Position numbers and translations under genes: made by a program
Part shown: positions 1-8,091 of the stretch, piece by piece
Numbering within the stretch: position 1 is the stretch's first letter
Layout: each line of letters starts with the position of its first letter
The notes under the pieces: generated by a model
The model's database searches: none
Told to the model about the DNA's origin: nothing
Seen by the model: the letters and a program-made list of their open reading frames with translations, nothing else
Source: Ephemerocybe angulata
Lineage: Eukaryota; Basidiomycota; Agaricomycetes; Agaricales; Psathyrellaceae
NCBI GenBank assembly: GCA_013368325.1
Contig: JAACJK010000147.1
Span: 1 to 16,574 of the forward strand
Direction: 5' to 3'
DNA length: 16,574 nt

Positions 1-114
1 GAGTTTGTGGTAGAGAAGAAAGCTATGTCTTGGCCAGGTTCGTTCAGAAACTGAGGTGACATCAGGGCGGGGCATCCGTTGATAGCTATGTTGGTCCAGA
101 CACACCGCCCCCGT

Positions 115-147
115 GAGGATGATGGTCATCCTCGCCCGCGAGGATGA
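115..147. repeat. Overlapping alternative hairpins
   Basis: The word gaggatga occurs at 115-122 and again at 140-147, flanking its reverse complement tcatcctc at 126-133. The central arm can therefore pair with either neighbour: 8 bp to the left, or 10 bp to the right when 126-135 pairs with 138-147. The two structures exclude each other. No adjacent coding region suggests a regulatory role. Confidence 0.5.
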
Positions 148-191
148 TTATGTAAGCTGTAAATAATGCCCACGCTAGATCAAACCTGCTG

Positions 192-218
192 TGTGCCACG
201 CCTGAACGGCGTGGCACA
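192..218. repeat. Perfect 11-bp inverted repeat (hairpin)
   Basis: The arms tgtgccacgcc (192-202) and ggcgtggcaca (208-218) are exact reverse complements around the loop tgaac. No U-tract follows and no gene ends here, so I do not call it a terminator. It could be a fragment of a mobile-element end or simply a GC-rich palindrome. Confidence 0.6.
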
Positions 219-419
219 GCTCTTTCAACATCCCAATCCGCTCAGTGCACCTCGGATATCCAGAGCCTAGGAGGAGGAGAAAGAGGGCAGGAGGCTTTTA
301 GATCTTATAGTTCCTTATCCCTGGCCGTTACGTCCACCCCTTTCTTTTCCAATATGGATATCGAGCGCAGTGCGTCCGCCCACCAATGTCTGTGTAGAGA
401 TTACTCCCAGATTTCAGAA

Positions 420-2795
420 TGTGTTTCTTGCGTAACGAGTGTTTATCCATCCTGTGGTTCTACAGCCATTCCCACCGCGCATACCTCGCCAGTCGGTTCC
501 CTGCATCACGAGTGGCTCTGGTGGATGATTGCAGGTGTCCCGCTGCCCGAAAGCAACCATTGTATCGGCAGACATCGCACCGCCCAAATCACCTCTGCAT
601 TGCTTCAGTAGGAGGTGGTCATCCGACGAGTGCTTCTGGAAGCAAGGTACGCGCGAAATCTGACTTGCATTTCCTGTGGAGGCATCGGTGTTATCGCAGG
701 TGGGTCCGCCACCCCGAAACAGTGCGCCAGTGTTGACCGTCCATCCATTCCTTCTACAGACAACGCACGGCCCAAACCAGTCCTGCAATGCTTCAGTAAG
801 CGGTGGTCATCCAACGAGTGCTTCTGGAAGCAAAGAACGATCGAAATGTGACCTACATTTCCTCTGGAGGCATCGGTATTATCGCAGGTGGGTCCGGAGC
901 CCCGAAACAGTGCGCCAGGGTTGACCGTCCATCCATTCCTTCTACAGACATCGCACCACCAAAATCACCTCTTCATTGCTTCAGTAAGAGGTGGTCATCC
1001 ACCGAGAGCTTCTGGGAATCAAAGGACGGGCGAAATGTGAGGTGCATTTCCTCTGGAGGCATCGGTATTAAGGTCCCGTCCTTTCCTTCTACAGACATCG
1101 CACCGCCCAAATCACCTCTGCATTACTTCAGTAAGCGGTGGTCATCCAACGAGTGCTTCTAGAAGCAAAGGACGGGCGAAATGTGACCTGCATTTCCTCT
1201 GGAGGCATCGGTATTAAGGTCACGTCCCTTGCTTCTACAGACATCGCACCGCCCAAACCACCTCTGCATTGCTTCAGTAAACGGTGGTCGTCCGACGAGT
1301 GCTTCTGGAGGCGAAGAACGGGCGAAATGTGACCTACATTTCCTCTGGAGGCATCGGTATTATCGCAGGTGGGTCCGCCGCCCCGAACCAGTGCGCCAGT
1401 GTTAATCCTCCTTCCATTGCTTCTACAGACATCGCACCGCCCAAACCACCTCTGCATTGTTTCAGTAAGCGATGGTCATCCAACGAGTGCTTCTGGAAGC
1501 AAAGGACGGGCGAAATGTGACCTGCATTTCCTCTGGAGGCATCGGTATTAAGGTCCCGTCCCTTGCTTCTACAGACATCGCACCGCCCAAACCACCTCTG
1601 CATTGCTTCAGTAAGCGGTGGTCGTCCGACGAGTGCTTCTGGAGGCGAAGAACGGGCGAAATGTGACCTACATTTCCTTTGGAGGCATCGGTATTATCGC
1701 AGGTGGGTCCGCCGCCCCGAAACAGTGCGCCAGTGTTAACCTCCTTCCATTGCTTCTACAGACATCGCACCGCCCAAACCCTCTGCATTGTTTCAGTAAG
1801 CGGTGGTCATCCAACGAGAGCTTCTGGAATCAAAGGACGGGCGAAATGTGACGTGCATTTCCTCTGGAGGCATCGGTATTAACCGTTGTTCCTAGAGACA
1901 TTGTACAACCCAAACCACCCTTGCGATGCTTCTGAAAGCACCGCCCGGCCGCAACGCACGGCCCAAACCAGGCCTGCAATGCTTCGGTAAGGGGCGGTCA
2001 CCCGACGAGGAGTTCTGGAAGCAACCCACCGACGAAATGTGACCTGCGTTTGTTCTGGAGGCATCGGTATTGTCGCAGGTGGGTCCGCCGCTCCGAAACA
2101 GTGCGCCAGTGGTGACCCTCCTTCCATTGCTTCTACAGACATCGCACCGCCCAAATCAACTCTGCATTGCTTCAGTAAAAGGTGGTCATCCAACGAGACG
2201 TTCTGGAAGCAATGCGCTGACGAAAAGCGACATGTGTTTCCTCTGGAGGCGTCGATGATTGCAGTGTACACCGCCTGGCCGTTGCTTCAGCAGACAGTGC
2301 ACGGCCCAAACCAATCCTGCGATGCTTCGGTAAGGGGCGGTTACCCAACGAGACGTTCTGGAAGCAACCCACCAACGAAATGTGACTTGCGATTCCTCTG
2401 GAGGCATCGATAATTACCGCAGGTGGGTTGGCCGCCCCAGAACAGTGTGCCAGTGAACCGTTGTTTCTAGAGACATTGTGCCACTCAAACCGCCCATGCA
2501 ATGCTTCTGTAAGAGTTGTTAATCCGACGAAAGGTTCTGGAAGCAACTTTCCGATGAAATGTGGCCTGCGTTTGCTCTGGAGGCATTGATTAATACCACA
2601 GGTGGGACGGCCGCCCCGAAACAGTGTGCCACTGCTGACCACACAACCGTTGTTCCTACAGACATCGTACTACACAAACCACTGCTGCAATGCTTCTCTA
2701 AGAGGCGGGCGCTTGCTTTTGTATCAACTAGTCATGCATTTGTATGGCTGGTTCTGTCCAATGTTTCTGTAGACATTGGAATCCTTATTATTATC
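420..2795. repeat. Degenerate satellite array, 188-bp and 146-bp unit forms
   Basis: A recurring anchor, gcttcagtaag or a close variant, occurs at about 602, 790, 978, 1125, 1271, 1459, 1605, 1790, 1981, 2169, 2324, 2503 and 2692. Spacings are 188, 188, 147, 146, 188, 146, 185, 191, 188, 155, 179 and 189. Short units lack about 42 bp that includes the cgcaggtgggtccg block. Each unit reads anchor, catccaacgag, cttctggaagc, cgaaatgtgac, ctggaggcatcggtatt, cttctacagacatcgcacc. Central copies (about 780-1860) are very alike, while those left of 600 and right of 2100 are diverged, as expected from unequal exchange. Unit lengths are mostly not multiples of three, so the many open frames inside are not a conserved protein. 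Confidence 0.92.
1125..1789. repeat. Higher-order short-long dimer duplicated in tandem
   Basis: Within the array, a short unit (1125-1270) plus a long unit (1271-1458) is repeated as a short unit (1459-1604) plus a long unit (1605-1789). The long units share private variants that other units lack: gtggtcgtccgacgag and ctggaggcgaagaacg. The short units share the truncated ggtattaaggtc junction. This points to a recent duplication of a block of about 334 bp. Confidence 0.75.
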
Positions 2796-3253
2796 TGACT
2801 TTCAGCTCACGGGTCTGTGTACCGTTCTGTGCTGACCCCTTCCGTGTCACGGAGACCCGCCGACAAATGTCGTGTGCCTCGTCGAGCATCGCCGAGAGGG
2901 GCTGCCAGATGGGGCGTGGGAAACCTTGAATTGCACCCATTGTACGCGCGACACTTCCCGTCTCCCTCCCACTTCACTCCCTACGTTTCACTCCTACCTG
3001 TCCCATCCCCGATGCGCATCCGAAGGCTCGTTCAGCGTTATCCGTACCGGGAGGAGCTGGAGTGGTGCAGCTTCTGTAACAAGCGACATAGTAAGTCTCC
3101 CGATAGGTCTGATTCAGTCGTATTCATGACCGCCTTCTGTCAGCGTCTGACAAGGACGCACCAATACTTCGCCTTCCTCTCGATCTCTCCCTCTTCATCG
3201 TCTCCTTGCTCCCTTTCTCTGACCGTCGCTCCCTACACGACTCGTGCCTTCAC
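2796..3253 (+). promoter_or_regulatory. Upstream region of the 3254 gene with CT-rich tract
   Basis: Between the array and the next gene, 3155-3232 is strongly pyrimidine-rich on the plus strand (runs such as cttcctctcgatctctccc). Such a tract is a common core-promoter feature of highly spliced basidiomycete genes and fits transcription starting just before the ATG at 3254. An alternative reading places an upstream exon here: an ATG at 3012, a good donor gtaagt at 3091, an acceptor ending at 3143 and an open frame running into the ATG at 3254. I cannot tell which is right. Confidence 0.4.
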
Positions 3254-4113
3254 ATGGAGAAGTTGGTAGCCACCCCGGTCACTACACGCGTGCGCAACAC
3301 CCTCCGGACCTTTGGGCTCGATCCCGCTCCCTTTCTCGAGTCCATGCAGTACTACGGGGCTGTGATCGGAGGCATGGCGGCTCTTCGAATCTTTGCCGAG
3401 GAAGTCCCAATGCCTCGCGTCCTGGAGGTGTATACACAGACGAGCACCGACTCCCACCCGGACTTGGGTGCCCACACCAACAGGTTTACGACGACAACGA
3501 TGCATCGGATGATCGGGGAAATGGCTACCGCCTTGTCGACACGCTCCTCCACACGTATGAGAAATGTACGGTGCTGGGATACCGCCACTACGGATACGGA
3601 GACAACATCGTCAAGATCTTCCGCATGGTCAATACGACGCTCGACCGAGAGATTCTATTCATACAATGTCGTGTCCCCCCTATTGCGTTAATCACCGAAG
3701 CCCCAACAACCGCCCTCATGAATTTCATCACCTCCAACGACGCGGTTTGCCTTTATCCCGAACTCACCGAGGCTCGCAAGGGGCTTTTCACCATCGTCAT
3801 CCCTGAAGACGGCTCATCAACGTTCGACATCCCCGTGTTTGATAGGCTCGTTGGCCACGGTTTTACCATGTTCGAAAACGCAACGCGCGCGATTGGACGT
3901 CACCTTTGCCCAATGAACCCCTCCTGCCCCGCACTCTCCAGGGCGTATCCCGACCTCCTGATGTACTCCGTCCACTTCACCGACGCTGGAAGCTACGGTT
4001 CTCGCATTCCTTCGATAACGTGGAACTTAAACGTCCCTTCGTCATGTGGTTCGTCTGAAAGGATACAAACCGGTGTGTACTTATATTTTACCGTCAAGTG
4101 GACACGAAGCTGA
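3254..4113 (+). CDS. Fungal lineage-expanded protein, possible nucleotidyltransferase-like fold
   Basis: Two exons, 3254-3427 and 3484-4113, join across a 56-bp GT-CAG intron in phase 0, giving 267 aa. Without splicing, the reading frame changes at exactly this point. The product has the layout of a large Agaricomycete family that I recognise but cannot name: a helix plus glycine segment (YYGAVIGGMAALRIF, about residues 33-47), a short strand ending in VLEVY across the splice junction, GYRLV, a helix with LMNFIT (3715-3732), CLYPELT, a GL turn, GHGFTMF, then Cys-Pro-rich CPMNPSCPALSRAYPD. In relatives the strand usually reads like DLDIYVP, as in nucleotidyltransferase folds. Here the first acidic position is lost and the second is Glu, so catalysis is doubtful. 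The C-terminus past about 3995 is uncertain, because another frame reads a coding-like FDNVELKRPFVMWFV. The start was chosen after a CT-rich tract; an upstream exon from 3012 is possible. Confidence 0.65.
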
Positions 4114-4309
4114 TATCAAGCAGTGGTTGGGCCCGGCAAGTGGCCGAAGGAACTCAGAGGTTGATAGCATGTACCATACGTCGAATCTACTCTTTTGTAT
4201 CGCCACGTTTGTCTCAAATCTCAGATCTCTTAGTGTTTGTCGCGCACAGTGAAAGAAAGGCAGATAAAATTCGAGAGACGCAGAAAGAAAACAAAGATCG
4301 GTAGATAAA

Positions 4310-5242
4310 TTACGAGCCCAAGTCCATCTCCTCGTCGCCCATGTCCACGTCCTCGGCTTCCGAAAGGGATAGGTCCGCAAAGCTCCTGTGACCCGAAGGT
4401 CCCGGGGTGGGAAGATCGTCAATCTCGACGTACTGGGGCTTCTGTCGTTGCTTGGGCTGAGGGGTGGGAGGAGCGGGGGAGGGGAGAGTCAGGCCATGGT
4501 AAGAGTACCAGTTGAGAAGCGCTTCGGGGGCATTGGACGTATCCCTTCGGACGCCGTTCCTGTCAAACAGGTACAAGTCGTCGACCCTAATCCTCAAGGC
4601 CCGGAAGATATGGTTGAAGTGACCCCGGTGCCTAGGGTCTGGAGAAACGCCGAAGTATTCCATTGCGCCGGTCGAGGGGGAGACAAGCATGGGGCTGCTC
4701 TTCCACAGGTAGAAGTCGAGGAGACACGTCTCCAACTCGCACCCACAGTGCAAGTAGTATGCTTCACCTATCTTGCGGAAGAAGGTGAGCAGTTCGGCTT
4801 CGCCCATGCCGCTGACGACTGGCGGGACCTTGTGCGGGTTGTCGTTATGCGATGGCAGCCTCTTGATTACAAGACTTTTGGCTGGCCCTGGAACCTTGGC
4901 GACCGACGAAGGAAGGGCGGTCGTTGTCTGCGATGGACTGAAGGGAACACCGGTGACCTTCTTGTCGAACTTAGGCTTCCTAACCGTCCCTTTCAGCTCC
5001 CTGCTGTCCTGGTCGTTGACGAGGCACTGGTGATCGAGGACGCTGTGATACGCGCACTTTGTCTGACCGGTGCCGTTGTCCAAGAGAAACATAGACATGG
5101 CCAGGATGCGAGATGTCGTGGCAGACTCCGGCAGGTACTCCTGGACCTTCCGGGCCTTGCTACGGATCCGACCAGATAGCATGAGATTGTGAGTGATGAA
5201 GTTGTGCATAGAATTCTCGCCGGCCACTGTGAGGAAGGACAT
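4310..5242 (-). CDS. Hypothetical fungal protein with acidic C-terminus
   Basis: A 310-aa open frame from the ATG at 5240-5242. I do not recognise it. The N-terminal third (AGENSMHNFITHNLMLSGRI onward) and the central part look like folded protein: AELLTFFRKIGEAYYLHCGC, LLDFYLWKSSPMLV, MEYFGVSPDPRHRGHFNHIF and LRIRVDDLYLFDRNGVRR. A proline-rich linker (LPSPAPPTPQPKQRQKP) and an acidic tail (SEAEDVDMGDEEMD) follow, a style common in nuclear or chromatin proteins, though that is only an inference. A GTGAGT donor at 5288 and a CACAG acceptor ending at 5227 lie at its 5' end. The true gene may therefore splice in upstream exons, for example one with an ATG at 5422 reading KPEDEGMRLIDDADFQLL, and replace the start used here. 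It lies 196 bp from the 3' end of the convergent gene on its left. Confidence 0.7.
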   Translation of the reverse strand: MSFLTVAGENSMHNFITHNLMLSGRIRSKARKVQEYLPESATTSRILAMSMFLLDNGTGQTKCAYHSVLDHQCLVNDQDSRELKGTVRKPKFDKKVTGVPFSPSQTTTALPSSVAKVPGPAKSLVIKRLPSHNDNPHKVPPVVSGMGEAELLTFFRKIGEAYYLHCGCELETCLLDFYLWKSSPMLVSPSTGAMEYFGVSPDPRHRGHFNHIFRALRIRVDDLYLFDRNGVRRDTSNAPEALLNWYSYHGLTLPSPAPPTPQPKQRQKPQYVEIDDLPTPGPSGHRSFADLSLSEAEDVDMGDEEMDLGS

Positions 5243-5429
5243 TGTCAATAACTCTTTTTTTGGACGAAGCGTGGACGGACAAACTCACGTGCAAATTTAT
5301 TGTCCTCCCCGCGAGCTCCGCCTTCGTAAGGATCTGAGGCACCGACTCAGGTTCTGATCCTCGCGAAGTAATTGGAAATCGGCGTCATCGATCAACCGCA
5401 TGCCCTCGTCCTCTGGCTTCATTTTCGAT

Positions 5430-6972
5430 TTACCGGAGAGAAGAAGGTTCCCGTCCACCGTTCGTTTTCAACTTAACATCGATCATATCACCGGCCTTGG
5501 AGTTCGTATTAGCCGTCAAGGTACAACTGAGATGCAGAACACGTACGTTTTACGGTGGGCTTCACAGGCCCTGGGGTATCGGAGTCACTCGAGATCACAA
5601 TGACCTCCAAGTCAGCATCCGGCTTTCGCTTGTTTGAACCTTTAGGAGGGAGACGATCGGCAGCCTCCACCTTGGGCTTGATATGTACTATGAATTTTGT
5701 ATGATCGTGAGTTCCAATTGAATGAACAGTGTTTACGGATCCGGAGGCGTACCTTGCTGGGCTGTAGCGATGGGCGGCGCGCCACTCGCGGGAGGAGGAA
5801 GAGCGGCCTCCTGTGCCTCGGGTTTGACAGGCTGCATAGGATCTTGGGACAACGTCAGCTCTTACTCAGAGAAATGGTGTGTAGAGAGATGGACACATAC
5901 CTTGTTGGGCTGGACGTACGGGCACGGGGCGTTCAGGGAGAGGAACGGCAACCTCCTGTGCCTCTGGCTTCACACGAGTCAAAGGAGCTTGAATGTACGT
6001 TAGCTCATATTGTAGTCATGAACGGGTATCACACGAACCTTGACCGACTGGGGGAACAAAGGAAGATGCAGGAGGAAGTACAACCTCCTGTGCCTCAGGC
6101 TTGATGACACCAGTTGTGGTGGGAACGACATTTGGAGTAAGAGGTGCGGAGGTCTCGGTGACAGGGGGAAGCGCCGCATCAACTACTCCAACAGGCGCAG
6201 CGGTCGGAGCGGTCGGCGGGATGACGGCCTCTACAACGTTAGCGGGCACAGGGACCGGAGGAACGACCGCGTTGATGACTGGAGGAGAAGCGGGATCGAC
6301 GACTTCAGAGGGAGCAGTGACCTCGTTGACTGGAGGAGAAGCGGGATCGACGACCTCAGAGGGAGCAGTGACCTCGTTGACTGGAGGAGAAGCGGGATCC
6401 ACCACTCGAGAGGGCGCAGTGACCTCGTTGACCGGAGGGGTGGCGGGCCTCTTCGACCGGCGGAACTGCAGTGTTGACGGCTCCAGGAGGTGCAGTGGGC
6501 TCGCTGACCGGAGGGAGAGCCGCAGAGGTCTCGTTGACGGGGGGAGGAGTAGAGCCGACGCCTCCGGCTTCAGGGAGCGCAGTGGCTTGGTTGAGCGAGG
6601 GGGGAGAGGCGGAACTGACGACCTCAGAAGTCGCAGTCGCCTCGTTGTCCGGGTGGCGGTCAGTGTTGACGGGGGAGGAGTGGAGCTGACTCCTCCGGCT
6701 TGAGGGGGCGCAGCGGCTTGGTTGAGCGAGGAAGGAGCCGCGGACTCGGAGTCCTCTGGCACAGGAGATAGAGATGAACCTCTCTCCTCAGACCTCACTT
6801 GCGCCATGGCGCCTTCAATACCAGCCAACCGTTGTTTCATGATGTTGACCTTCCTCGAAATGTGCGAATAGGTCAACTTCTGCGATCGAGCGAAGTCCCT
6901 CCTTTTTTCCAAGTCTTCAAGTTCTCCCGTGGAGAACTTGAACGCTGCTTCAAGGGACGCTGTCAAGACCAT
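5430..6972 (-). CDS. Coiled-coil, Pro/Val-rich repeat protein with duplicated exons
   Basis: Not a recognised family. Proposed exons on the minus strand are 6972-6039, 5987-5901, 5842-5753, 5687-5554 and 5495-5430, with introns of 51-65 bp, giving 436 aa with consistent phase. The N-terminus (residues 1-70) is charged and helical (LEDLEKRRDFARSQKL, IMKQRLAGIEGAMAQV), probably a coiled coil. A long Pro/Val/Thr/Ala repeat region follows, including three 17-residue repeats of the type PPVNEVTAPSEVVDPAS. Exons two and three and the end of exon one each carry a KPEAQE motif ending in PAQQ, TAQQ or VGQ before the splice. Exon four has a basic patch (KGSNKRKPDADLEV) and an acidic-Ser stretch (VISSDSDTPGP). 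The last exon is the least sure, because a neighbouring frame with GKSKMKPEDEGMRL suggests the gene may continue into 4310-5242. Parts of the repeat region read better in another frame, as described for the 130-bp duplication. Confidence 0.6.
5751..6118 (-). repeat. Tandemly duplicated exon-intron units
   Basis: Three blocks beginning with the reverse complement of the donor (accttg at about 5751, 5899 and 6037) each contain a ctcctgtgcctc core about 55-65 bp further on. They correspond to two whole exons (90 and 87 nt) and the 3' end of exon one. The periods are about 148 and 138 bp. Each exon encodes KPEAQE, then a Pro-rich tail ending in Gln before a phase-1 donor. Both the exon and the flanking splice sites were therefore copied together. 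Confidence 0.7.
6280..6432 (-). repeat. Three 51-bp tandem repeats in coding sequence
   Basis: Units at 6280-6330, 6331-6381 and 6382-6432 are nearly identical and encode PPVNEVTAPS(E/R)VVDPAS. The period is a multiple of three, so the frame is kept. The unit is a low-complexity spacer-like peptide inside the repeat protein. Confidence 0.85.
6545..6742 (-). repeat. 130-bp tandem duplication with G-run length change
   Basis: Positions 6675-6742 match 6545-6612 closely (both contain the ggaggagt start, the cctccggctt core and cttggttgagcgagg). This gives a period of 130 bp, which is not a multiple of three. The G-run before the right copy has 5 G (6671-6675), and the one before the left copy has 6 G (6539-6544). 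As a result the two copies are translated in different frames of the open reading frame. Confidence 0.75.
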
Positions 6973-8091
6973 TTAGTTACATGCGCGTCGTCGCGAGTGC
7001 CCTACACACCAATTTTTTCAGAGTAGGGGAGGAGCCGATTGCTCTCTAGGAAGGCGTCCATGACAGCTGTACGCGCTGTAAGTATCGGACCCCTGAATAC
7101 ACCTCGAAAGCACACACCTTGAGCGGACGTTGGTTGAGCGGACATTCTGGGTATTCAATGCTTTCAGAGAGTCGGTTTCACGTCTGAGTGGGAGTGTAGA
7201 CAAAGGATGGGGGCAGGAACGTCCATTTGGGGTCGTTTACTATCCGTGAAAAGGTCCAAGGGGCACGGCCGGCCGATGAGAGCATATGGAAGGGAGGAGA
7301 CACGAGTGCGCGCAACACGCGTCCATTCATGAGGCGAACAAGACATCTTGACGATTGGATGCGCGTCCGATGGCGGTCGTTGATACCAGCTGATACCAGG
7401 AGCCCGGAGGAGACATGCATGCTCGCGACACGCATGCAATCTTAAGCTAAGTAGACATCTTGACGATTGTATGCGCGTCGATGGCTGTGGTTGATACGAC
7501 CCATCTTGCTCATCGACTGTAAAAACGCTGTGGTAGGCCTTTAATGCTCTGTACAACGGAAATAGAAGAGAGATATACTGGCTGTGTACCTTGTGGCATG
7601 AGACGAATCCAAGTGGGTTGAACTTGGCCTTTCACTTCGACATAGATGATTCAGATAGGGCAGCCTGATGCCGTCGCGTCGCGGTTCATTTTACCACCAC
7701 ATGACCGTGTAGATTCTCATCAGTGATCTTCGCGAAGTTGATCCCTGTGTATCATTATGGACGGGCGCCAACTGCTCCGCGCTTGGGGTTAAAAAATAAA
7801 AAAGATCATATGGTAACAGACTTGAAAAAAATCATATGCCCAACCAGGCCCAACCCTGAGCATTGAGCGATTCTCGGGGTCAAGGCCACCGTTCCAGAAC
7901 CCAGGTATTTGGGCCCCCAAACCCCCATCGAAACCATGTCCATGAGTGCGCGGTATGTATATGGGAACTCGATGCTATTCTTAATCTACTCCTGAAACTC
8001 AGTGGCCTCAGCCTCGTGCTCGTCTTCGCTAATTTTGGCCTCCAGGCCGACACTCTCCTCGTTCGCTTGGCTTGAGATCCGTCCCAGCACG
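6973..8091. other. Intergenic region without supported gene
   Basis: Short open frames on the minus strand (for example 7164-7556) fall in repeat-bearing sequence, have no splice context and no recognisable product. The stretch contains a 113-bp direct repeat (7293-about 7500) and an A-rich segment at 7790-7840, where ATCATATG occurs twice (7805-7812 and 7831-7838) after A-runs. It is upstream of the repeat protein (start 6972) and downstream of the gene ending at 8092. Confidence 0.5.
7293..7500. repeat. Diverged 113-bp direct repeat, two copies
   Basis: Copy one starts at 7293 with ggaggagaca and copy two at 7406 with the same word. Both continue with a gcg/acacgc segment, then gacatcttgacgatt, then a atgcgcgtc..gatgg..gt.gttgatac end (about 7381 and 7494). 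The middle of the units has diverged. Confidence 0.7.

Larger units (their letters stand above)
1..419. other. Non-coding left flank with hairpins
   Basis: I see no convincing coding region here. The stretch holds two hairpin systems. At 115-147 an 8-bp stem (115-122 with 126-133) competes with a 10-bp stem (126-135 with 138-147). At 192-218 there is an 11-bp perfect stem around a 5-base loop. A purine-rich tract lies near 270-292 and a pyrimidine-rich stretch near 330-350. The satellite array begins to be recognisable just to the right. Confidence 0.5.

Noticed and set aside
420..2795. CRISPR array
   Set aside because: Whole units of about 150-190 bp are repeated with no unique spacers, and the sequence is eukaryotic.
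354..2798. Many overlapping open frames of 60-156 codons on both strands
   Set aside because: They lie in the satellite array. Units of 188 and 146 bp shift the frame from copy to copy, so no protein is conserved; they are open by composition.
4388..5179. 263-codon plus-strand open frame
   Set aside because: Antisense to the 4310-5242 gene, rich in Arg/Gly/Val from reading the complement of Pro/Ser codons. The minus-strand frame has the protein-like composition and splice context.
6101..6703. 200-codon plus-strand Gly/Thr/Ser-rich frame
   Set aside because: Mirror of the in-frame 51-bp and 130-bp repeats. The minus strand has the start, the coiled coil and phase-consistent introns.
7164..7556. 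130-codon minus-strand frame
   Set aside because: Falls across the 113-bp direct repeat, has no splice context and shows no motif; treated as chance.
7801..7840. ATCATATG pair as target-site duplication of a small element
   Set aside because: The copies are only 18 bp apart and both follow A-runs, too close to enclose an element.
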